Of a stretch of DNA of 64,000 nt, positions 46,801-58,960 are shown in pieces. The translations under genes were made by a program, and so were the position numbers. Position 1 is the first letter of the stretch, and each line of letters opens with the position of its first letter. Location of the stretch: positions 1,674,001 through 1,738,000 of the forward strand of contig JAJKFH010000927.1 of assembly GCA_023333565.1 (NCBI GenBank). Reading direction: 5' to 3'. The DNA comes from Puffinus mauretanicus. Taxonomy: Eukaryota; Chordata; Aves; Procellariiformes; Procellariidae. The notes under the pieces are model-generated. The model was not told the origin of the DNA, did no database searches, and saw only the letters and a program-made list of their open reading frames with translations.

Positions 46801-49800
46801 AGTCTCCACATGCCCCAGGTGTGCAGATCCAGGATGCTAGGTTAGCCTAGTGTTGCAAATTATACTCAAATCCCCCTCATCCTGTTGATAACTGCTTCTG
46901 GAGAGCGCCTTCAAGATGCATTACCTTAATTCATGGTTTGCCTTGCCTCAACCTCTCTCCTGTGTGCTCTGAAAACCTCCCTGTTCTCTGCTGCGCTCCA
47001 GCCTTGCCCAGTCGCGGTGCGGTCCCTGTACCACAGCATCTCTCTGCCTGGCCCTCAGCACAGGGGGCCCTGGAGGGTAAGTTCTGGGGTGGGGGCTTTG
47101 TCCTAGCACAGCTTCACGCTTGGGCACTGCTTGCTTCTTGCATGAGTTGGTTGAATCTGCACAGGGGCACAGCACAGGGATTGCAGATGACTGCAAATGA
47201 TTCACAAGAATATGATGAGGGTGTTTTTCTGCTGTTGTATGGGAACTCATTATAAAGCTCCTAACATTTTTCCATTTGACAATTTAAGAGCATAGGTTTC
47301 TCGCCCTATGCCGAAAAAGCCCCTCTGGCATTTGTGAAGGAGGTGAACCTAATGTTCCCAGGCTAAAGCCAGGTTACTGAGACCTTAGCCGTGTGTATTG
47401 CTCAGAGAGTAGAATCAGAGATCTACCTAAATGGGAGCAGCTTTCCTGGCTACATTTAAGGTGTTTGTATAGATCTGCCACAAATTTGAAGAGGTGTACT
47501 TGGGGATGAAAGCACCATGTGCCCTGGAGCCTGTGGCACCTATCCATCCTGATGGCAGCACATCATCCTTACCGTCTGCATCACACACCTGCCACACACA
47601 GGTGTCTGTATCCTGGTGTCACCCTGGCTTGTCTTTGGGTCCCTCTGGAGTAAAATGGGGCGTTATCTGCTTCAGAACTTCTCCTCACTGAGTTTTTTAA
47701 CATTTTCCAGCTCTTTGTATCCTTCTGTGAGGTCCCTGTACACTGTTTTCCCATCTTCCTTTATTTTCCCCCATATCAGGGCTACTCATCCCCCTCCGCT
47801 TCCCGCTGTCAGTGCTCCATATGCTCTCTTACTCCACAAGAAAAGGCTCAGTATAGTCTCCATGCCCTCCCCTCCCAAAGCTCTGTCTTTGGTCAGTAGA
47901 GAGTGACAGACCTAGTCGAAGCTGAGAGCCAGAAAGCCAGGTGGCAGGGCCCCGTTCTCCCTGTAATAGTTGCAAAAACATCTATACAACTCTATATTCC
48001 TCCAACAGATCAGGGGGGCCTTCACTGCAAGCCTCGGAAGAACAAATTGACAAATTCCTGAGCTGGAAGTGGACTCCCCCTGCAAGGAGGCTGGTTACAG
48101 TGTTAGAGGAGAGGGAAATTCAGAGTCATTAAATAGGAAAGGATCAACTCATCACGTGCCCTGGACTTTTTAAGCAAACACAGCAGGAGAATAGAGTAAC
48201 TGTGCCTTCCCTTCCCCCACACAAATAACTGGAGTCCTTATTTCAGCAAGTGCCACACAGCACACAGCTACGTGACTCATTTTCATTTTACAAGGCTTCT
48301 TGGTTTTCACTGTGACAGAATTCAGTGCCTGTAAAACTCTTGACTTTTTATTATCACCTGCAGAAAACGGCACACCTCTTCATTTTCCTGTCGGTGGCCT
48401 CAGACTTTTCTGCTCAAGAACTTTCTTTCCTAGGACATGTTGTAGGATTTAAGGGATGGTCAAACAATCTCCATATTGCCCAGCCTGTGCATCTATGAAC
48501 TTTAACAGTGGAGGTACAATGAATATATTTTACTATATCAACTTTTTGTGTCCTGAACACTGTTGGAAAGGCAAGGAGTGCTTGTTCTAACAAGCAAGGA
48601 GTGCTATTCTGAACACTTCGGCAAACCAGCCCTGTCCTCAACATACTCTGTTGCCTTAGGCTTTCTCAAGGGGGAGTGGAATACTCCTCCTCTGCTTCTG
48701 TTTGATTCTCTTCCGACCAACAGTTCTCTGTCCTTCAGCTCTGATGTGGCTTTACCTTTTCCTAAACGGAGGTGACCTGGTTTTAGTGTTTATATAGAGC
48801 GCCCCTGCCCCAACCCTTTCATACTCTGGGGAATCATGTTTTCTTCACGGCATCTCAAGCCCATGCTGTTCCTCACACGTGGTCTGAGACTGTCTGGGGA
48901 AGAGCAGCTCTGTCTGCCCTGCAGTTGCCATCCAGCCCCCGGCTCCCTTCTGAAGTGCCTGGGAGGGGGAAGCTGGCCCTGGTCGTGGCACAGGGGCTGC
49001 TAGTGTGGAGTCCATCTGTGTCAGACCACACCTGATTGTAAGTATGCACCTGGTACAAAACTTCAGGACACCTGCCTGACACTGGAGTCAGACCAGTCAT
49101 TCTCTGATTTTTAGTTTGTACAATGAAAACCATCACCATTAGAGTCCCAAGGAGCTTAAGCTTGAAGATTTGCATTTGTTTTACCATTTTAAGGGGCTAC
49201 TATTCAATTTGTAGCAGGTTTGAGTGAAACCAGATGTTGGGATCAGTCATCCCAGACTGGGAATCCAGCTCTGGAGTCCTTACCCAAGAAGACTCCCACT
49301 GAGTCTACTGTGTAGCTGGCATTTTCTGATGGCCTACCTGTCCCTCCTACTCTCTAGACATAAGAACAGTTTCAAATAAATCAGTGGATTTTTTTTTTAG
49401 TTTGGTATGGTGGAAAGCTAACAGTAGTGTAGGGAAAATATATTATTCCAAAGGAAAAAGTCACTTTCATCTTCTAGTACACACTTCATTGTGGAAAAAT
49501 AACTGAAGGAAAAAAAGGGTTATTTTTTGCCCAGAGCATTCTGTGCCCAATTTTCATCATGGCCTATGAACTCTTCTCTTCTGGCACAACTGAGGAGGCA
49601 GGGAGCTGCAACATGGCCTGGGAAGAAACGGCAAGAGGTAGAGGAGCAGGAACTTCTTAATCCGTGTAATTGCCAACCCAATATATTATGTGAGTATCTC
49701 CTAAATTCTCTAATTTGGTGGCCTCTTCAGATGTGTCTGATCACTCTGCATGGCAGCAGAGAGAAGCAGAAACTGGCTTTAGGAGATTTTAAACAAGCAA

Positions 49801-49914
49801 GAGTTGCAGAGGGCGTTACTAAACTGTAGATTTCAATCAGTAACCCCCAGGAACATGAAGAGCATTAGCTTTGGGCATTTCACCATAGTGTCACTGCAGA
49901 GGATTTATGCTGTT

Positions 49915-50015
49915 GAACACCAGAAATACAAGCAGGTGGAGAAAACATAGTTCTTACCCTCAGGAGCTCTCAGTGAGCTAACGCCAAGCTAGCCAGGGAT
50001 GGGACACAGGTGGTA
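49915..50015 (+). mobile_element. Doubtful SINE-like relic
   Basis: The blocks CAGAAATACAAGCAGGTGGA, TAGTTCTTACCCTCAGGAGC and TCTCAGTGAGCTAACG loosely follow the amniote pattern 'ACACAGAACAAAGAGACAGTCCCTGCCCCAAAGAGCTTACAATCTAA'. Many substitutions are present, so a chance resemblance cannot be excluded. Confidence 0.25.
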
Positions 50016-51739
50016 CTCTAACAGAAGTGTTGACACTGGCCTTGCTTTAACTTTATTGAAGGGGATCCTTCTCTGTGACAGAGAGTTAAAGAGAAAAACC
50101 TCAGGAAACCCAAAAAGCTGAGAGTCATTTGGAGTGCTGTTGTCTGCTCAAGTGCAGCAGAATAACCAGCTGTTGCTTCTGCCTGGCATTTTAGAGAAAG
50201 ACTCTCTGGACATTGAAGCACAAAGACTCTATATATACAGAGAGAAAGAGAGAGAGGGGTGCAGAGAAGTCCCTAGCAAGGGAACAAGCCTCTTTTACCC
50301 CAGCACAAGTTACTGCACTATGGTATGTGGTGCAGGAGCCCATGGAGAAGCTGCCCAGCACCAGCACTGTCAATGCTATTTGGTCTCCGCGGCAGGGTCC
50401 CCCACCTCAGGCACAGTCCCTGGGTCTCCCTCTGAAGTGGGCAGACTGAATGCAAGGGAGAGGGTGGCTGTGGTAAAGTGTGTATTTGTTAGGAGTGGGT
50501 GTAATTTTGCTTTTTCTCCTCTGAAATAAAATTCACACAGTTAACTTCAGTATGAGCAGTTTTCCCAGCACCAGAAACATCCACTAGCTTTTTCTCCCCT
50601 CTCTTTCCCCTGCCTCCCTTATTCATTGTTTTCCCTTCAGAGTCTGCATCCCCCCATTAACAAAGGAATAAAAATTCATCACTGCAGCTGTCTCACTGCT
50701 GCTCTGCTGCTCCATGCTTAATATTCAAGCTGGAAAGCCAGTGATTTTAACTTAGGAGAAGAATGACTTACGCTGCAGATTTGGTAAAGCTTCTTTCTGC
50801 CTGCGCTCCTCTCCTCCCACTATGTGAGTGAAAACTGTCTCAGATTTCACAATGGTAATTTCTGCTCCTAATACCAAATCCTGAAGGGCTCAGCTCTTGA
50901 AGTTGTTGCCAAGTCATCAAACACCCATGGGAGATTTGGCTGAGATTTGGTCCAGAGGGTGAAAGGGAAAGAGGGGAGAGTGATTATGGAAGTAAATAAC
51001 ATCCTGAGTAAGAGAACTGGGGTAATTTTCATTTGCTTCCCATCAAATCATACTTATCTTGCCTGTAGAGGCTGTCTCTGGCACTGTCTTGTTTTACTGA
51101 GGTTTTTGATGGCCAAATATCATTGAAACTGGGAACACAGGGCAGAAAATTTGCATCAAAATCTTAACATCACACCTTGGTTCAGCCACATAAATACCAT
51201 TACACTTATGTGGTGTTTTCTCTGCAGCATCACGTGTCCCAGGCTGTACCAGTGGGCAGGAAGATGGTATTGCGGCTGTGTCCACCATGGGATCTGGATT
51301 GGATCCCTAGGTCAGCCACAACTTAGTTACCTTCAAACAGGGATTACATTCCTCTGTGTCACAGGGCATTGAACATAAGCTCCTGTAATAATTTTTTGTT
51401 GCTAATGTAATGATTTTTGGTTAGAAACTCCAAGGAGGAGAAGCATTTAAGCTGTAGCACATTGCTATATGTGCAAGGAATCCCTTAAATTGCATAGAGG
51501 AACCCATGCTAGGATGTTGTGCTAGCATAGTGGTGTGAGGATAGCTGTGGTGTTCTGCAGGGCAAAAGGAAAATGGCAGCTGCGACACAGGTCACAGGTA
51601 TCCCACTCTGGTGTCACTTGGTCTGGAGCAAATGAGGCTGGGGCAGTGGGGGGTTGTGTCTTTTAAAATAATACAGAAAACTTGGGGGGGGAGTGTACAG
51701 TGAAGACCTACATTAGTCTCTCCCACTGGTGCCCTGCAG

Positions 51740-52090
51740 CTTTTAATTAGTCAGGTCCAATTATTCAGCCTATATCCATTTGAATAGTGGATAATACTGG
51801 AAGGAATTCACTTTCAATGGGATTTATGGCTCCCTTCCCTTAAATCATTTTCCGATAAGAGATTATAAATGTTATGAAGCCTGCACAGATCAGTGTGATC
51901 CAAACAGCAATAATTCATTGCTGTTAATGCTGCAATGTATTTATTCAGGGCAAAAATTGGAAATCAGGAGGAGAGGAGACAGTTAGTCTTTTAATTTGCA
52001 GGGAAACAAATCATTTATAATTATTTTACCTTTAATTCAGAGAACAAACACAGCTGTTGTTTGAGGCTCTTAATCTGATTACTGAAGTGC
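51740..52090. promoter_or_regulatory. Candidate conserved-type non-coding element
   Basis: This dense block carries TTTTAATTAG (51741-51750), CCAATTATTCAG, a GATAAG (51854-51859) and a perfect inverted repeat CAGCAAT-AATTC-ATTGCTG (51905-51923). These are followed by GTTAATGCTG, ATTTATAATTATTTTACC and CTTAATCTGATTACTG. No coding frame or transposon signature is present. It has the texture of a deeply conserved developmental enhancer, which only an alignment could confirm. Confidence 0.4.
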
Positions 52091-53449
52091 TAGCCCTTCA
52101 GGCCAGAGTGAGCCAAGGGGACAGGCACTGCCCTGAGCCAACAGAGCGCAGTTCTCTTTTGCAAAGGAGACTCAGGTGAGGAAAGGACTGGACTTGCTTC
52201 CAGGTTGTGATTAGACCCATGTACTTCATCTTGTTTCAGACATGCTACTTTCTACCTTCTATTTAATGTGTTCACTGCTTGGCTCACACACCCGAGGTGA
52301 ACTGGGAACCAGTCAACTGTGGGTTTGTGCTGCTGGAGGACTATTTGTGATGTGCTGGGAAAGTTCCCAAAGTCTTTTCTCACCTTGCCTCCTCTACCTC
52401 CTGCCTCCTCTGTCAACTGCCAAAACATCACACTTGCTAGTGACAGCAAAGGAGTCGAGGTAGTGTCCCATCTTACACAGCTGATAGCGGTGTCTGGAAG
52501 CTCCAGGCAGGCTCAGGACCCCGTCACGTGAAGGCTGTAAGAACCAGCCCTGCCCATGGGAAACGTTACACTGTGCAGAGACAAGGCAGCAAACATTGCT
52601 GTCCCACCTTGCCCCAAATCTCCTCTCCAATCCTGTCCTCCTTGCAGGGATGAGTGCATAAAAAGCTTTGACACCCACACAGGAACTGGGGCACTGGGGC
52701 AGCACTTTCTGGCTCTTAGAAACACAAGAGCTACTAAAGAGTAATTTAAAAACTGTAACTGCCTTTCTGAAATGGGGTGGTATTATATTCCCTTTTATTC
52801 TCCTAATGGAAACATTAGTGACTGATCAGTTCAAATGAATTTCAATGTATAATCTGTTAATGTAGTTATATCCCATGGCAGCTGTCGGTTTGGAGAGGAT
52901 GGAAATACCCCCGGCTTTCATTCCTCTGTCTAGGGAAGTTCGCTGGGATTCAGATATTTTCTACTATCCCCTATCCTCTGTAGCAGACAAAGTGGAACAA
53001 ATGTCCTTGAGTGCTGATGATAACTTGCAAGGAACAGAGGTGATGAGCAGAAAATAGCATGATGAAAAGAGACGATAGGGGACAAATAACAGCATATGTC
53101 CTATTTTGCTGCAGGGGCCTTCTGTTTAAAGCAAACTCTAGGGTTTGGATGTAGTATTGTTCTACCTATGCAACTGTTTTTTTTTCCTCTGCGCTTAGTC
53201 TTCAACGGCAGAGATCTCTCAGGTTTCAGAGTCTCTCTGTAATTAGAAAGAACAGCTTAAATCCTGACTTCAAACGAGAAGCCACCAATCTGCTGTGTAA
53301 ACAGAGAGCTTGAGTGAGCTCCCAGGAGGGTCTTTAAAATATGTTCTCCTAAACCCCTCGGGGGCAGGAGCCAGATCGTGGAGGGGATGAAGCCCCTCAT
53401 TGCTACCAAGCAATCACACACGTTGGGGACATTAGCGAGCCCGGGGAGG

Positions 53450-53720
53450 AAGCTGCCCAGTGCAGCTGCACAGCATGTAGGTGCTTAGTTTAAAAGCATT
53501 GCTGTACCTTCTTTAATGCTAGATCTCTGATCTCCTGCAGCCTCCCGAGGCTGCATGACTTTCGTCTGCATCAGGAAGGAGCCCAAATTATTTTCTGCCT
53601 AGGTAGTTGAATTGCATAGCACATGGTGCTGGACTCTGTCAGCTGCAGGGGAGGAGGAGGTTTGGAAAATAATGTGATACCTGATCCAGCATCAACTCTG
53701 CAAGGACCAAGTTCCCTCTT
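53450..53720. promoter_or_regulatory. Candidate non-coding element
   Basis: Low-repeat block with CCCAAATTATTTTCTGCC, TTGAATTGCATAGCACATGG (an octamer-like TTGCAT and an E-box CACATG), CAGCTG and AAAATAATGTGATAC. Weak call on motif density alone. Confidence 0.2.
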
Positions 53721-55879
53721 TATCATTTTTTGAGTAAATTTGAGCTGGCAAGTGACATCTCAGGTGTTTGAGATATATAGTGCTTCACACTGAACTGGCA
53801 CTGGGCTCCCTCCAGCTGGGCCTGCCTTCCTGTAGAGCCACAGTCCGAGAGGGTTGAGCTTGATGTGTCTGGATCCTGAAACAGCTTCATGGCACAGACT
53901 GCAGGGGCCTTCCCCCAGCTGCTGCATACAGCAGTAACACTGTGCGCTGTCCTTGTATGGATACTGAGAACAGACTAAAGAGGTAGGCTGAGCTGTGAAA
54001 GTCTACCAGACTTTTTGCAGAGGATAAAGGGAATCTATGGAGGAAATCTAGTGTCCCACGCTACCTGCCTTATCTGTGCTAATTGTTGTTAAGGGGATTT
54101 TAATGTTGCTATAAACAGGAATCTCTGGAATTCCCTGGTAAGCACATACGGCTGACTTGCTCTGGAAATTGCCAGTATGGCAAGTATAGCTGAGGTGCTG
54201 CTTAGTTTACAAGAGCTTGTGGAGACTTTGGCAAGCCAAGAATGAACGAGATCAATCCCTGCTGGCCCCAACTCTCAGCAAAGATCAAGAAAGCTCCTGA
54301 CAGCTTAAGAACTGATCAGGGAGTGTATGACCGTGTAAAGGCACCTTTATCCCCACTTGTGCTGCCTTATTCTGGCTTAAATTGTTCATGAAGAGCCAGG
54401 CTTAGCATTGCAAACCCATCTGTATGGATTTCTTTACTTGCTTTAAAACGTAGCTACTCTGAAAATACAAAGAGTAGACCTACAGAAGGAAATTTTGCCT
54501 CCCTTGGGTCTTTCATTGCAAACCCAGCTGACATTCTCCCCAGGAACCGCGCAAGCGGTGACCGCGGTACGTTCGACCTTCTTTTTCAGGGGGAAGAGCC
54601 TGCAGGCACCTTGCCAGGGTTCTCAGCCCTGCCCTGCCATCCCCGCAGGTCGCTGATTCTTCTCACTCTGCCTGTCCAGCACTCCCAGAACCCATGTGCT
54701 TTGTTAAATCCACACAGGCTGTTTTGCAACATCGACCCAAAGTTTTGGAGCTCGTGGGAACAGGATGGAGTGTTTCTTTAATATAGAGGGGGAAGCACAT
54801 CTTTGGCTACTGATACAGGCTGGGAAGGACTCTCTTTTTGCTTCTCAGGGCCAGCATGGTAAGAAGCTGGCTACATACTTGCCCTCTCTGTCTTCCCCCC
54901 TTATTCTTTCAGCTGCAGCCAGCTCTCCATCTGGTTATTGTATTGTGTGGCTAGGAGGCTCTACCAAACGTTTCACTGCAGCTGTGAATGCCAGTTCTCC
55001 AAAGAGCAAGTAAAAGACCCTCGCAACATCCCCTCCTTTGTGGGATGAATGGCGACAAAGAGGCAGTCAGCAGCACAATGAGACAAGTCTCCCACTTCCC
55101 TGAAGCCTCCCATTCCTGGTAAGGACATGCAGACCAAAATCAGCCTTGTTATCTTGGTCTAAATCCTGACAACTCTTGTGCAACATTTTGGGCAGCTGGC
55201 AAAAAGGCATGTGCACTGTAGGAGCTAGTTCTGGAAGGGCTTTGTAGGAGCTAGCCCTGCTGTATGGGACTGGATGAAATCTGAAACCCGGAAAGCCTGT
55301 GACGCAGGCAGCCGCGGGCTGCCGAGCAGCTCTCACAGACCTTGCTGTGGCACTCCTGGGCTCTGCCTGCACGCTGGCTTGGCCGCCGCTGAAACCAGAA
55401 GTAGAGAAGTGGAAAATCAGGCACAGCTTTGTTTGAACTACACATTTCCAGTCATTTGGAAATTAATTCTCATACCTGGACTGCTGGCTGGCAGTAGACC
55501 ATGTATAGACCATGTACACACAGATGGAAATGAAATGCAATATTCTAGGGGGGAAGGTATCTAAAGGTGCACAGTACTCAGTCATCTCGTGGGCTGTGCG
55601 GGTGGAAATGCACAAGTGATACCAGAGAAGAAAGAGTTATGACTGTTCTCTTGGAGAAAATCCCCCAGAAACTGCAAAGATTAGCAATACGAGCAAGAAG
55701 TGATGTGAGATTTGACCCGGTAATCCAGAAGGCTGGTTAGCCTAAAGAGGACTTATGCCAAACAAAAGGCCAAATCTTTAACTGGTGCAAATTGGCGTAC
55801 TCCATTTAGGTCAGCTGGCCCATAGTGCTTTAGTGGAAGAGGGACTTGAAAAGCTATTATGCTAAAGGAGATGGGAGTG

Positions 55880-56160
55880 CGATAGTAGACAGCAAATTGA
55901 GTATCATTTGTGACTACAGTGTGTTACGGTAGCAAGAGAAAGTAGCTAATTAGATTCTTATCTATGTATGGAAAGGCATCAAATCATGGCTGAGAGAGGC
56001 ACCGGTTCCTCTCAGTGCCTCTGATGAGATCCCAAGCAAAATATACTGCATTCAGGTCTGGGCCGTATCACAGCAGAAAGGTATAGATAAATCCGGGAGG
56101 ATTCAGGGAGAGGCACTGAGATGTGCAGTAGGACTGGAGAGGGGGATTGGCAAGGAAAGA
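55880..56160 (+). mobile_element. CR1-type LINE fragment, degraded
   Basis: The DNA follows the RT-end region of CR1-group LINEs. GTAGACAGCAAATTGAGTAT corresponds to the 'GTAGACAGCAAGTTGAATATGAGTCAGCAGTG' block, ATACTGCATTCAGGTCTGGG to '...AATACTGTGTTCAGTTCTGGGC', and the later CAGAAAGGTA...GGGAGAGGCACTGAGATG...CTGGAGAGGGGGATTGG to the 'CTGGAGCGTGTGCAGAGGAGGGC...GGTCTGGA' region. It is in plus orientation with many substitutions and no intact frame. It stops before the 3' end, and its sequence type differs from the CR1 copy 0.8 kb to the right. Confidence 0.65.
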
Positions 56161-56959
56161 AAAAAATAAATAAATGCAACTGAGATAACAAGGAGCCTGA
56201 GAAACGAGATCACATGCGTCCATGTGCTTACCAGGTGTGAGTTCCACAAGGGAGGGGAATAATTTAAGTGGCTATAACAAGCTATAACCAGGAATAATGA
56301 GTTAAAATTATAAAATAGTATTGACACTAATATTAGGTCATTCCTCCCCAGGGTACCACACAGACAAGTCTCCTCTGGGGAGAGGGGGAGGGAAGTGCTT
56401 TTGCATGGCATACCCAGCTGGAGAAAAGATCCTTGGCCCTGATCTCTTCCAGGGAAATGGGTCCAAGTAAGGTTTTGGGTTTCCCTGCTCTGTTTTTTAC
56501 CTCTCTGTTATGATAGATATTGATAGCCTTGCCCAGAGCACTTCCCTTGTCCTAGTGCTCCACTTGGATCCTTAGCGTACAAGTTTGAGCTGTGCTGGGA
56601 AGGGTCTTGCTTCAGCTGATCTCTCCCCCTCTATTGAGAAGCAGTGGTGCTGGGAAAGAGTAGCATTGGAGAGGAATGCGGGTAGGTGACTGCCATTAGC
56701 AGTCTGTTGGGAGAAAGTTGCCAGCAGTAGGGAAATAATGGTGTGTTGTGCATGTGATCCTTTGCCCTTTTGGCTGATGAAGGAGCCTCAATCAGTCCTG
56801 CCCCTCTGGGTAGGGGATGGGAGTGCACACTGGGCCCTCTGTTAATAGCTGGGAAGAAATTCAAGCAGTCAGCACCACCTTCAACACAGGCAGCCCCTCA
56901 GTCAGTGGAATAAGGCGTGAGTTTCTCAACTGTAATGAGCTTGTTTTTCCATGAGATTG

Positions 56960-57985
56960 CTGTAATAAGCTGTAATGAACAAAGAGCTGCAGGATACAGA
57001 GTGAGTGGGTGATAGAATGGCAGATGAAATTCCATGTTGATAAATGTAGAAGTAAGGTGGGGAAAAACAATGATAAGTGGATGTGTACGTACGTTAGCTA
57101 TTACCACCCAGAAGGGAGATCTGGAGCCATCCTGGGGAGGAAAACTGTGCAGTATCAGTCAAACTGGAGGTGGGGGGAGGGAAAGGTTGGGAAAGGAGCC
57201 GGCAGCAAAACAGAAAACATCATTATGCTGCTGTATAGATCCATGGCGCATATGTGTCCTGAATGCTGCACGCAGTCTTGCTCCCCCAGAGAGGATGTAG
57301 CGGAATGAGAAAAAGTGTGGCAGTGCTGGCAGGAGTTCTGCAGTGTGACAGGGGGCTCTGCCTGGGAGTGAGGGGCAGAGACAGAGCTGGGAGCAGCCAC
57401 AGGGTGAAATTTTGAAGAGCCATGGGTCAGGAGGGACAAGCGTAGAAGCAACAGGTATGAAATTACTCCCTTACGAAGGGAGACTAACCAGGCTCTTCAG
57501 CTTGAAAAGGTGACAGCTGAGGGGGTTATGCTAGAGATCCATCAAGTCATGATGTGCACGGAGACGTAAAGAATGATTCTTCACTATTTATCACAGCATG
57601 ATAGGGGGCAGGAAACAAAGTTATCGGACAAAAGTTTTAAAGGAAAGTGAAAAGAATTGCTTTTTCATCAATGCATGGCCAAACCTGGAACTCATTGCCA
57701 CAGGACACAAGTCAGTGACATGATTATAGATGAGTTCAAAGGGTTTGGAAAACTCATGAAAGTAAAGTCTAAAAAGGGATGCTAAACTCAGGGATGCTCA
57801 TGCAATCTTCACCTCAGGAAGTTTCTGTGCTGCAGATTGCAGGAAATTGGGAGAATGCCCATCCTGTTCCTCTCCTGTGTTTTGCTCTAAGCTGCCACAT
57901 TGGCTACTGCCAGAATAGGATGCAGAAGAAGATGGACTTTAAGTCCAAGGCAGGTATGGCAGAGGCTGTGTTACAGGTCTAGCTG
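56960..57985 (+). mobile_element. 5'-truncated CR1 LINE, C-terminal RT and 3' UTR, inactive
   Basis: Translated remnants of the CR1 reverse-transcriptase C-terminus appear in two frames. WQMKFHVDKC lies at 57018-57047, LAITTQKGDLE at 57094-57126 in another frame, and KTENIIMLLYRSMAH at 57207-57251 back in the first. Then come the DNA blocks CTCTTCAGCTTGAAAAGGTG, GGGGGTTATGCTAGAGATCC, TGGAACTCATTGCCACAGGA and ATAGATGAGTTCAAAGGGTT. The familiar CR1 3' sequence follows (GGGATGCTCATGCA...CTGCCAGAATAGGATGC near 57930). Frameshifts and stops show it is long dead. The usual 3'-anchored, 5'-truncated structure is present. The left border is approximate. Confidence 0.8.
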
Positions 57986-58639
57986 TGGCTAGATCAGTGC
58001 AGACTCCACGTCCTCCAGGAAGCAAGGCCACACTTAGCAATTAATGTACTCCTTCTTGTGACTGATGCTCTTTCATCACAGTCCTACTCCAGGGAAGGGT
58101 TAGCTGTTCAGGAGCATGTGAGATTAGTTCCTAACAAAGAATTGTCCAACCCTTTCCTTTAGGGGAGCAGCCACAAGAAGATAGACCTTTGTTCTGCATC
58201 ACTGACTGCTTTAGGTCATCCCCAGAGATGGATTTAAAGTGAAACCTCTTGAACCCTCTTGAACTTTAAGGAAACTCATTCCTGGATTTTCCATCTGGCT
58301 CAAAAGCTCGGCAAGAGGCTGAGATTCAAACACCTCTGAACTGAGGGGAAGTCTGGAGCCAGATCCACAGCTGTAGCTCGAGGCCATCCTGAGCTTTTCA
58401 TGTCAGCTTTCTTTGAGAGTGCCGGCTCAGTTCCGCACGGTGCAGCTGGGCCACAGGCCATGCGGCAGATAGAGTGAGAGGAATTCCTCTCACACACCAC
58501 TCACAGAAAATTTACCTTCAGGTAAACTACGTTAAGAAGGCTTCATTATATTGGACAGCTGTTTACTCTGCTGAAGAGTGCGAGGAGGCCTTCTTTTCTG
58601 CTTTTCTGGACTTTCATCTCCCTCTCTTTCAGGAAGAGT

Positions 58640-58960
58640 AGGTGTAATAAGATTTAAAGCTCTGCCATGTAATTGTCATGAAGTTTATATCCCATGATTC
58701 CTGTTTGTGAGCAGAAATAAATTGAGCACCTGGATAAGCCCTCTCTCTCTCCCCTCTCCTAAGCACCCAATGTGATGAGAAAACTGCTGAGAAACAACCA
58801 CAATTAACGATGGGGTCACATTTAGTTCAGCACCATCAGCTGGTTAATTGGCTGATTCCATTACAGTTCCCCTTATCTGCATGCCAACATAGCTTCTAAC
58901 AAGCCGCTTGCTGGGTAATTAATCCTGTCCAAGGTTTAGATTCTGAAGCTGCGTCTGCTT
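58640..58960. promoter_or_regulatory. Candidate conserved-type non-coding element
   Basis: Rich in homeodomain and GATA motifs: ATGTAATTGTCATG (about 58670), CAATTAACGATGGGG (58801-58815), TTAATTG (58843-58849), CTTATC (58872-58877) followed by TGCATGC, and TAATTAATCC (58916-58925). No repeat or significant frame covers it. It is among the best enhancer candidates in the desert by texture. Confidence 0.4.

Larger units (their letters stand above)
36600..50000. other. Upstream gene desert, distal part
   Basis: No gene recognised. A 94-codon ATG-initiated plus frame at 39307-39591 and 89-132-codon frames at 37.8, 38.5, 42.5, 45.9 and 46.9 kb match nothing I know and are treated as chance. Simple sequence includes TATATA runs near 40490 and 40755 and A tracts near 39136 and 41122. 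A 12-bp direct repeat GCAAGGAGTGCT occurs at 48571-48582 and 48594-48605. One MIR/L2-like relic (37.8 kb) and one doubtful relic (49.9 kb) are listed separately. Confidence 0.65.
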
